In this document: positions 46,430-55,389 of the stretch, one piece after another
Layout: each line of letters begins with the position of its first letter
How positions within the stretch are numbered: position 1 is the stretch's first letter
DNA from: Thereva unica
Taxonomy: Eukaryota > Arthropoda > Insecta > Diptera > Therevidae
Assembly (NCBI GenBank): GCA_949987705.1
Contig: OX465283.1
Coordinates: 161,835,850 to 161,899,849, forward strand
Reading direction: 5' to 3'
DNA length: 64,000 nt
Notes under the pieces: generated by a model
What the model was told of the DNA's origin: nothing
Seen by the model: the letters and a program-made list of their open reading frames with translations, nothing else
The model's database searches: none
Program-made: the position numbers and the translations under genes

Positions 46430-46600
46430 GCCCGCGCCATAAAACAAAGGAAATGGGTCGACATGTGTAATTGTGATTAAAAATATATGTAAATGAGCGG
46501 GTAACTTGCGTTTTTAAACAAACAGATAACGTTGCTCGATTGTGGGGACTTGAGACACTCACTGCGCATTGAAATAACGACTTTGAGATTCCCATCTTTT
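46430..46600. repeat. Dispersed repeat copy (related to MITE at 42287)
   Basis: TTGTGATTAAAAATATATGT, GCGTTTTTAAACAAAC and GGGGACTTGAGACACTCAC match the right third of the 42.3-kb MITE with substitutions. The left end and TIR were not found. Confidence 0.6.
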
Positions 46601-46931
46601 ATGGTGCCACCTCCACAAAAGACATGTCTTGTGCAGTTTATTAGTGTTGCCGCTCTCTTGTAATTATACTAACGATGTCAAAATAGCTGGGTAAATTTAA
46701 GTTCAATTGGAAGAAGTTGTCACATTTGTCTTTTCAGGGTATCTGTACGCTATGCCGACTCATTACTGTTGTCTATTCGTATTTATGGCCAACTACTTAG
46801 CGGCAGTAAAATTAGCCAAAATGATTGAACACTAAAATCCATTCAACCCACGAGAACCCATATGTGTGCCATTAACTAAAGAAAGATCTGCAATGGAATG
46901 ACTGGATAATCCAAATCGCTTTGGGATTTTT

Positions 46932-47090
46932 TGACCGGTTCTACACGTTCAAGTTTTCCTTCAACTTCAACACTTTGATTTTCTTTCACTTTCATGCAAT
47001 TGTGAAAGGGGTAAAATTGATAATTTGCAAGCGAACAAAAGCGAAAAAGTGTTGAAGTTGAATGAAAAGTTGAACGTGTAGAACCGGTCT
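46932..47090. mobile_element. Hairpin MITE with ~45-bp TIRs
   Basis: GACCGGTTCTACACGTTCAA at the left and its complement ending GGTC at 47089 continue inward through TTTTCNTTCAACTTCAACAC on both sides. It is about 158 bp in all, so it is mostly stem. The flanks are T-rich on both sides and the target duplication is uncertain. Confidence 0.75.
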
Positions 47091-47119
47091 TTAAGAGATG
47101 GAAGTACCTCCTACAGTCA

Positions 47120-47300
47120 TCAACCCGTGCTGTAACTTACAAGTCCAACATTCGACCCTAGGTTAAATACAACTCGTTTATTTATCTACGCCGGACAATG
47201 TGCAAAACCGCGCCCTCAAACTCATCGGGGACAGTCCGATTTCCTCTTCTCTATATAGAAAAACTAAACTCGTTTGGAAGCAAGGTGTGATATTTTTTAG
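47120..47300 (+). pseudogene. Jockey/CR1-like RT C-terminal fragment
   Basis: The plus strand gives TYKSNIRP near 47140 (aligned with IYKSYVRHHLEH of the best copy) and VQNRALKLIGDSP near 47200 (aligned with MQNRAIKLIDDST). It is broken by frameshifts. Confidence 0.6.
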
Positions 47301-48010
47301 CTTAGAGTTAGGTTGGAGTTACCATACACCTTTTGGAGGTCTGTAAAATATTAAAGCATATTTTTTATTTAAATTTAAACACGTAATCTCCTCTTTTTGT
47401 GAATAAAAAACTACTTCTTACACCAAAAACCATTGATGATCCCTTAGTTGCTCAATTATCACGATTTTGATGCTTTTTGAAACTGTAAGTAACTCTCCAC
47501 TCACGATGCGATAACTCAAAAGTTGATTTTTTTGTGTGATTGTTTCACGCTTAATGTAAAGATAACATAAGTTGTAAGTATAACTCTCTAAAATTGTGTA
47601 AAAAAAACACCAAAACTAAAACAAAAATTTCTGCAGCTTTCTGCGGCTTAACTTGATCCACTCTCTTTTGCTTATCTTTTGTTTTGTGACTCACACAATC
47701 TTTTTTGGCGTTAAGTCACAGAACGGCGAAAAATACGCGAAATCTGAACTACCACCGAAAAGTCGTGAAGATTTCTGGAAGTCATAACTCTTTGGTTATT
47801 ACCTGGAAAAAATATAGTTTGCATAATTGCAATCAAGTGAACGTTCTCACCTCACTCATCGCCGACTCTTCCGCCACCGTCGCATCGGCTGTCAACCGTC
47901 AAAAAGAATGTCAATAAACCGGGCGTAATCCAAACCGATTGTTAGTTAAGCTACAATGACTAAACGGGCGCCATGCGAAAAACCGGTGAACCTAATTACT
48001 ATTATTACAT
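47301..48010. other. No gene recognised
   Basis: Upstream flank of paralogue 2, AT-rich, with no promoter-like TATA except the one assigned to the gene. Confidence 0.4.
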
Positions 48011-48240
48011 TACAATTACTTTTTCCGAGACGGTGACTTCAGGTGTGCTCCGATTGCCCCAGATTTCGGGTGTACCGAAGAAATAGCAAACGGCCAGGTA
48101 GCGATGGTCTGGCTGCACTAAGGTAGCACAGGCTCTAGCCCGAAAAAATCCCAATCATTAGAGGAGACTGTAGAACTGTATCTGGGTGGTTTCGTTCGTG
48201 TGTATAAAATGGATCGAGCGGCCGGGACAGGCATCAATCA
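48011..48240 (+). promoter_or_regulatory. Promoter of paralogue 2 (TATA plus initiator)
   Basis: TATAAAA is at 48203-48209 and ATCAATCA at 48233-48240, with TATA-to-initiator spacing identical to paralogue 1 (33 nt). Upstream, TACAATTACTTTTTCCGA (48011) lies 192 bp before the TATA, against 204 bp in paralogue 1. CGTGTGTATAAAATGGATC is identical in the two genes. Confidence 0.8.
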
Positions 48241-48299
48241 TCTGTTTGGCTTGTTGCAGTTAACATCTACTTACTGTGAGGAAAACTTTGGGATTTGTA

Positions 48300-49061
48300 A
48301 TGTTTGAATTTGTAAGGATTAAAAGGTGCTGCCGAAAGGAGTTTGGATTAACCCCGTGTTATTTTTTGTTGTAGAAAGCGTTGCTCGTTATTGGATTAGT
48401 CTCGAGGACACTAGCTGGGATTTTCGACTCATCAGGCGGAGGCATCTCAAGTGGATACGGCGGCCATTTCGGTGGCGGAGGAGGTGGTTTCGGCCATAGT
48501 GGCGGAGGATTTGGTGGCGGCGATTTCGGTGGACATGACGATGGTGGCGATGATCTAGGTGGTGGCGGAGACTTCGGTGGAGGACACAGTGGATTTGACG
48601 GCGGATATGGCGGCAGTGGATATGGCTACGGCGGAGGAGGAGGATTTGAAAGTGACATCGGATCATCAGGATATGGTGGTGGAGATGTTCACACCCAAGG
48701 CCAAGCGATACCAGTGAGCGAACACGTTGAAACAACCAAACATATCCCATACCCAGTATACAAAAAAATCCACATCCCCATCAAGAAGCCAGTCTCGATA
48801 CCAGTCCCACATCCCGTCATTATCCCAGTCTCCAAGCCATATCCAATCAAAATCCCGTATACCCAACAGGTTCAAGTGCCAGTTGTTAAGGAGCTTAAGA
48901 TCCCAATTGAGCGCATTGTCCCGTATCCAGTTGAGAAGAAGGTGCCGTACAAGGTGGAGAAGCATGTGCCCTACAAGGTGGTCAAGTATATCACTGTAAA
49001 GGTGCCAAAGCCATTCCCAGTTAAGGTTCCAGTACACAAGACCATTTTCCACAAACATTGA
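48300..49061 (+). CDS. Secreted Gly-rich / Pro-Val-Lys-rich structural protein, paralogue 2
   Basis: Exons 48300-48311 (MFEF) and 48375-49061 join across a 63-bp phase-0 GT-AG intron to give 232 residues. The signal peptide is MFEFKALLVIGLVSRTLA, sharing FKALLV with paralogue 1. The Gly-rich block is about 90 residues, shorter than in paralogue 1 and with more Asp and His (GGHDDGGDDLGGGGDF). The linker GDVHTQGQAIPVSEHVE is identical to paralogue 1. The Pro/Val/Lys block (HIPYPVYKKIHIPIKKPVS and onward) is colinear with few substitutions, for example VPYKV for VPYPV. It ends HKTIFHKH, lacking the Gly-Trp-His tail. No enzymatic motif is seen. Role inferred: extracellular structural protein, probably co-expressed with paralogue 1. 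Confidence 0.85.
48312..48374 (+). other. Intron of paralogue 2
   Basis: Starts GTAAGG, contains GTTTGGATTAACC and ends TTTTTGTTGTAG, like the intron of paralogue 1 but 5 bp shorter. Confidence 0.85.
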
Positions 49062-49140
49062 AACAAAGTCTGACAGTTTAGTGTTGTTACTGTATGTTAT
49101 TATGTAATTGTTAAAAAAAATTTATTTAAAAAAATTTGAG
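49062..49140 (+). terminator. 3' UTR of paralogue 2
   Basis: TATGTTATTATGTAATTGTT followed by an A-run parallels the end of paralogue 1. No canonical AATAAA is present. Confidence 0.45.
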
Positions 49141-49295
49141 GTTTTAATTGGAGATAGTTGAGAGATTGTCCTTGGGGCATTTTACGTTTTTGTGCTAGGT
49201 GTGGGTTTGAGTTACGAAGATGTAGATTTTACATCGAGTGTCCCCTGGATGCTCTTGACTATACAAGAGTAACAGACTGATGAAGGTGAAAGGCG

Positions 49296-49500
49296 AGTGT
49301 TTCGCGCCTCAAAACGAAGCAAATACCGGCCTGGTCCTCCAGGTTGGGGATTGAGCGGCAGGCTGACAACCTTCCATCGTAAAAACCTACCCGTCACGAA
49401 TCCTCAAGGCAGGCCTCGGACAGGACGGACTCAACGGCAACGACTCAGGCAATTAGAGGAGGCCAAGGCTCGATTTGGGCTGTAGCGCCATTGGATGGAT
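49296..49500 (+). pseudogene. LINE 3' end (RTE/Proto2-like), relic
   Basis: Near 49430-49500 the plus strand ends RQLEEAKARFGL, stop, then RHWMDG, with a GGATGGATGG tail in the DNA. This is the usual end of an insect RTE-like LINE. The upstream part is diverged. Confidence 0.4.
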
Positions 49501-51279
49501 GGTGAGTTGGAGTTGGAGTTACTAGTACCAAAAGTTTTGTATCTCTTCTGGCGAATGCCACATAGTTCTAATATTCAAGAACGACCCAAAGACAAGGTTT
49601 TCACTTTAGTTCCATATAGGGCTGAATTTTAATGTCATTACAACCCATGCCTGTAGAGTCTTACCTTTCATGCATACGGTCCACTGATAGTCCTAGGTTG
49701 CGGAGGTGGTACCATGTAGGGTCTCAGCATGGTCTTTCGGATATTCCACCAGCAGCCTAAGGTCAGCCCGATTACTTCCCTTGAAACAAAAAGTCTTATT
49801 AGCTCTAGAACTTGGACTGATTCCCAGTAGAATAGGATACGTCCCTCAACCCAGTTTCCTATCAGGGACTGAGGTGGACAAAGAGATATAATATAAGGTT
49901 CAGGGCCCTGGTCCAGCGTCTTATACCCTTCCCTTGTGGAATTGTCTGCAGTCTCATTGACCTTGACACCTTGAGAGTCCGAGGACCCAGCAACGCGAAA
50001 CTCTTTTTTTCCTAACCAGGGTCTGGAGTACGTCAAACCACCCTTCAACTGTTTTAGAAGAAAACAATAAAGATAAGAGTTACTTGCTGGCTGATTGTAA
50101 TGTCGACGCCTTTCGGACTGTAGTCGTGTACAGATCCTTGGGTGGGTGCCCCAAAAAGGCCAACCTTGGATTTGGCCTGCATGAAAATATCAAAACTCGA
50201 ACTAAAAACTGCCAGTACAAACAATTCGGTCTAAAGACAGGAGCTGGCGCCCTGTAGTGGTCGTAGGAGGGGGTGAGTGAAACTCCAGAGGTCCAACTTT
50301 GAATTCGTGCATCACCACTTACCTGAGAATCAACATCCGTATATTAACCGAACGAAGAGATAAAGTGTGTTAAGTGAAAGTTGCATGACATTTGAAAAAC
50401 AAAATAATCAGTCTGGAAGAAAACCCGTCCTGGTACCACGACGTTTTCTTTTTTGCAATTTCTTTCAGGGTTCGTAACATTTACACCAGATAAAAGGGTG
50501 AGTACAGAACAACAATCAATACTGCACGTATTTATAGCAAACAATATTAGAAAAATAGATTTGCTGTCACTTAATTAAGGTACTCTCAAGTCTATATTTT
50601 AGTGTGGGTATAATGAATTTATAAAATCTTAAGGTAGATAAGATTGCTGACGGTTAGTTAGTTATTGGCTCCTCGAGTACTCCGATACGGCGTCTCTAGC
50701 AGCGTTAATGGTAACAAGATGGGAACAAGTATCGTTCAATTCTGTATCCAGAGTGGATGGGGAGTACCTGACAATGGTGGTTATTTAACCACTGCCAGCC
50801 TTCCAATTTTTTACGAAGCACTAATACTTTTAAAACTCAAATACCTCGGATTCGGTTACGTAGTTCTGACAGATGGGTAATATTCACACGTCTGAACCTT
50901 TGATATGTAAAATGTTCCTATAGGTGAACTTGGTTCCTGCCGGTTCCCAAATGTTTACTTCAGGTGACTGTGGGCAGGATTACTACTGTCCTACTGTTCT
51001 GTTCGGTTGGTTCATCCAGGTTATAGAGGGATTTACAGCTTCGACCTCACTCCTTCCTACTCTCCACATCGGAACTTGGACTTCCAGTATTGACTCTGCG
51101 ACTTCCTGAACCCATAGGTTGTGTACCTGATGAAGCGATACCCGGAACTTTTCTTTTTTCATTTCTCACACTCAAATTTAATAAAAACTGAATAAAAATC
51201 CAAGGATTTTTTACTCTATGATTTCTATCTAAAAATCCTTTTGCATCGTTGACCCAACTAAATGTCGTATGTGTGCTCA
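49501..51279. other. No gene recognised
   Basis: Overlapping frames at 49668-50048 (minus), 50665-50880 and 50924-51109 (plus) have no domain and no signal or splice support. Confidence 0.4.
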
Positions 51280-51287
51280 GTGGAATG

Positions 51288-51377
51288 TAGTGATGAGCAA
51301 ACGCAAGAACAAGACAAGACTAATCTTGCAAGAACAAGACAAGACTGTAAGAACAAGACCATTTTTGCTCATCACTA
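51288..51377. mobile_element. 90-bp hAT-type micro-MITE with perfect target duplication
   Basis: The ends TAGTGATGAGCAAA and TTTTGCTCATCACTA are inverted. The 8-bp target duplication GTGGAATG is exact (51280-51287 and 51378-51385). The interior is 2.5 copies of GCAAGAACAAGACAAGACT. It sits in a LINE relic. Confidence 0.9.
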
Positions 51378-51385
51378 GTGGAATG

Positions 51386-51560
51386 GCATAAACGATACAT
51401 TGATCCATTAAACCAACGCAGAAATGTAGCGACTTTGGCGAAATTTAGTACTGGATTCTCTAGAGCTAGTCTCGGACCATTGGACCTCTTAGCCAGACAG
51501 GCTTTGTTCTAACCGATTCTTAGTCGGCAATTAAGGCATCCACCAGTGTGGTGAAGACTG
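51386..51560 (+). pseudogene. Jockey/CR1-like LINE C-terminal relic
   Basis: DPLNQRRNVATLAKF near 51405 matches DPLSHRRNVAALSQF of the best copy. The plus strand continues weakly to about 51560. Confidence 0.55.
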
Positions 51561-51960
51561 GACTGGAAATCTAGACTGAAACCTAAAAATCCACATTTGT
51601 TCTTGTGAACTCCAAAGTTTTAATTTTGGGCACTCTTGCAGCATGATTAAGGAATTATTAACGCGTCATAGAAAACATTGCAAAACACTACATGCTTTGA
51701 CTCACCTCCTATGGAGGTTCGATCTTTTGGCATGAGCCTGAACCTCGAGGAAAACCAGTTCGCTCTTCAAATTTTCTGTCACCAGGAGCAGTGTGTCTCG
51801 TTGTGTTGTCGTTGCTTGAAGGAAACTGTCTGTAGAGCAAATCCTAAGGAAGTCTTCTGAGCCTGTGAGCATTTTCCACCCAAGTATCAATAAAACGCAC
51901 GGACCAAACGAAGCATTTCGTTTGACACTTTGTATAGGATGAAGGAAACGGGAAATGAAT
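51561..51960. other. No gene recognised
   Basis: No domain was found in the short frames on either strand. Confidence 0.4.
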
Positions 51961-51962
51961 AC

Positions 51963-52080
51963 CACTAGTATACTCAACTCAATAGATCGGTTCTCTTTCG
52001 CTTGCGTAAGTCAAGCAGCATTGGGTATGGTTAGTGCTTAGTTAGGGGACCACCTGGTAAAACGTCACTAGATTTTGGAA
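51963..52080 (+). ncRNA. 5S rRNA-derived repeat, copy 2
   Basis: GCGTAAGTCAAGCAGCATTG and GGTTAGTGCTTAGTTAGGGG match 5S rRNA internal control elements. It is diverged and lacks the GAGTAAAAAT units upstream. It is most similar to copy 3. Confidence 0.6.
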
Positions 52081-52343
52081 TGATGGAATATATTCATATC
52101 TGTAACGGAGATGTGCACACCTCGATAGCGGTTACGATGGTCCAGAATCTGCTCAATAGCATCAGGAGGTTTGGATGGGATTTCTATGCTATTTTGGAAA
52201 ATCTCTCGGGGACCAACCATTATTTTCAGTGATGGTGCAAGGCATCACGTCTTCTCATTTGGCGCCATAATTCTACCATATAAAATTTTATTGAAACAAT
52301 CAAGAAGAAAAACCCATTTCTTATAGTGTACAGGCAACTCAAT

Positions 52344-52470
52344 ATGGTGCTGGCTCCCAATGATCCTAGATTCACCTCGATGCATGCTTCTAAGGTAAAA
52401 ACTTCTTTGCTCTGGCTCCCAATGATCCTAAATACAAGACGATGCATGCTTCTAAGGAAAAAGCTTCTTT
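52344..52470 (+). repeat. Tandem duplication, ~62-bp unit, two copies
   Basis: Both copies start CTGGCTCCCAATGATCCTA, share CGATGCATGCTTCTAAGG and end in CTTCTTTTG-like sequence. Confidence 0.85.
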
Positions 52471-52631
52471 TGTTCTCTGGGTCTGAACTACGAAACTCAC
52501 ATGCCTCATTTTGTCAGAAAAAGCTTTTGCGCTTCAGAAACATTCAGCAGAAGCAAGTTTTTAGGTATAATGACGAACTTTTGCTACGCGAACAGAACAA
52601 ACCAAACGCCTTCCTGTACAGCCGTGTTTCC

Positions 52632-52865
52632 CAGGGCCGGCGCGTGGGGTTTTTGCGCCCGGTGCAGTATGCTACATTGCGCTCCATCAGATCTTCATTT
52701 TTTGATCGCAATGAAGGACAATGGAAAAAGACACAATTCCTTTAAAAGATGAAAGTGAAATCACAGGAATACTTTCAATTCTTTTAAAGTTTTTCGGAAA
52801 TTGCCCCGCGTCCAGTTGCGCCCGGTTCAAGTGCACCATTCGCACCTACGGAAGCGCCGCCCCTG
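52632..52865. mobile_element. Possible MITE with CAGGGSCGGCGC ends
   Basis: CAGGGCCGGCGC at 52632 and GCGCCGCCCCTG ending at 52865 are inverted with one mismatch, a style common in hAT elements. No 8-bp duplication was found, so this is tentative. Confidence 0.4.
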
Positions 52866-52869
52866 CAGA

Positions 52870-54625
52870 GTATATCGTCCATGTTTATAGTACAACAACA
52901 AATCTAACGGAAGACGAAGCTGTCACTCAAATGCGATGTAACATTAAAATATCTCCTGGCATTAAATAAACACAAAACCGAAACACCAACCCTTCTCGCA
53001 AGGTATACGATAGATACCCTTCAATATGCCACCACAAATACTGACTGCAATTCGACCAGGAAAAGTCCATAAAAGTTCATCTGTCGAACTGTCTATCATT
53101 CTTCAACTATAATCCCGAGGAATATCTAAAATAATGGAAGGATACTCTTACATGCATCCCGGCAGTAATATCGGGTCTAAACAAGGACAATATACGCCCG
53201 GGACCCGCACACGTACATTCGTAATAAACTTTATAATATCCGGATAAGGGTTGCATATACACCATCCAATGCAGACTCAGCAAAGTGCTCACGTGTTCGG
53301 AGTTTATCCTAGAACGTGCTTATTGCAGTGAGTTATCCACTCGTCTGGATTTCTGAGCCCCCGTTTAGAATAGATATTGAGTACTAGGTACCTCTACTGG
53401 GAGGAGCGGGGGTTAGAGGACAGGTGGGTCTCTTCTCTTGGATACCTAAGATACTTACCAAACATGTAAATACCAGGGCGAGAGCGACTGTAAACCCCAT
53501 AGAAAACCCGGTACCAGGGGCCAGGAATTTGCAGGTGGAAATTTGTATATGAGGGTATCATGATTCGACTATTTGCTGCCATTATGAAAGAAGCTTTCTG
53601 GGGGTATAGCAGCAGCGCTTTGGCGATGAGGCCGAAGGTGGAGAATGGATCCAAAAACCGGGTTAATGGGGCTCCCGGAAAATTATTACCAAAGAACAGT
53701 TTAACAGCTTAAAATAAAGGCGGTAATGTGAACACTTACAAGTGTTCTGCGGAGAACTAACCCTAATTGGACCGAAGGATTCACGTTTGAAAGTGTTTCT
53801 CTCCTTCCTTCCCAATTTGACGAGGGACTGTAGCGGGGGTAGAATTCACCAGAAATACAAGCGGTTGAAGCGAAATCAATAGCACCACACACAAGCATAA
53901 ATTTTTGGTGAAATGTTGAAATCAGTAGAAATCAATTTAGATGTGGAATCACGGCAATTAAATTTTGATGCTGGATAAGTGCGGATGCTTTCAAGTAATT
54001 GTGGTTGTAAAAGGTTGCCTCGGAAGCCCCCCCGGAAAATTACTGTTAATACAAATCGAAATTGCTGCATTTTAGGTGTCATATTAAATTTAACCTCATT
54101 TATGGCGGTGGTAGATCTATTATGGTTGGTATTAAATTTACCTTTCAATTGGTTAACAAATTGGTGGGTATACATAAATGTAGTCAATTTCAATCGCTAT
54201 TAAGAATTCAAGTAGCTCCAACAACATTTTTCCTTTCCTTTTTTTTGGGAGGTATTTTGCTGTACTTGGGTTAGCATTGAAGGCAGGATTGTGAACCCGA
54301 ACTGATGCGACGTGGTTGTGTTAGACCAGATAGAAATGCTAAGCTCAATGGGCAAGGGGGTTAAGGCGCAGTCACCTTCGCCTTTCAAATTTTCCGACCT
54401 AAATAACTTTCTTTCTTTCTTGTCTTCCTTCTTTACAAAAAAAAAAAGATGTCCTTTCTCACATAACATTTTCTGAACGCATTTTTACTTCCAGAGACAT
54501 TTGACTACTTAACTACAAGAACTTGTTCCAAAATTCATCGGGGGCTGCCTCTCTTTTAGCATATGTCGCGAAATACATGTGATAAGGCAGTCAGCTTTAG
54601 TAGTTATTATGACTCAACAACAGGA
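52870..54625. other. No gene recognised
   Basis: Includes moderately GC-rich stretches (53400-53850) that could be unique host DNA. No exon or domain is supported. Confidence 0.4.
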
Positions 54626-54629
54626 CCAT

Positions 54630-54785
54630 AACAAGCTTATTCCAGCACCGAAGACACACACATATTCGCCCTAAAGCTTATTCAGGCACCCAAGACACAC
54701 ACCTAGATATTAAAGCTTATTCAGCCACCTGAGACAGACACCGATACTCTGAAGCATATCCAGCTACCTAAGACACACACACACA
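54630..54785 (+). repeat. ~39-bp tandem repeat, four diverged units
   Basis: Units share AAGCTTATTCAGCCACC and AAGACACACACC. A reversed pair of related units is at about 14245-14310. Confidence 0.75.
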
Positions 54786-54797
54786 CTAGAAAAGTAA

Positions 54798-55278
54798 TAC
54801 CGGAGACAGACTTGTGGTATAGCAATTGAGATCGGGATATTGCAATATTGCCATATTGCAATATAAAAATGTGAAGACACACTTGCATTAGTATACTGAG
54901 TTATTTGGTTGTCATTTATCTGTCAGATTTGCAAATCGAAAAAAATTATTGTGCTGCAGTTAAATTGAAGTTAAATATGAATAGAATTATTGTGAAATTG
55001 TTATTAATTTATATTAAAAATAAAAGTGAAATAGAAAATTGAAGAATTAAAATTCTGTTCGAAATTATCATTTTGGGTTATGCCCAGACTATTCTTCGGT
55101 TTAAATCTAGGGTATACTGAGCTATACCACGAAGTTTTTCTCAATTGGGATATTGAGTTTCAATGTTGAGTATACTGAGTGTATACCGAGATTTTTTCTC
55201 AGTATATAGAGACACACCTGAAGTATATTGCAATATTGCTCATATTGTAATTACTATACCACAAGTGTGTCTCCGGTA
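54798..55278. mobile_element. MITE with ~30-bp TIRs (TA- or TAA-flanked)
   Basis: TACCGGAGACAGACTTGTGG and its inverted copy ending CTCCGGTA bound 481 bp of AT-rich DNA. Similarity continues inward as TATAGCAATT / AATTACTATA. TAA lies directly outside both ends (54795-54797 and 55279-55281), but a TA duplication inside the ends would fit as well. The inside repeats GTATACTGAG-like words. Confidence 0.8.
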
Positions 55279-55389
55279 TAATAACGTCACATGTCACGCA
55301 CACTGTCTGCCTCAATCCTTAACAATGAAGGTAGGATGAAGGATCTTCAAGATCTTCTGAGGCTCCATATGTGAATTTTCGAGAACAGC

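Noticed and set aside
48388..48750. 120-codon minus-strand frame, His/Arg-rich
   Set aside because: Antisense shadow of the Gly-rich exon of paralogue 2.
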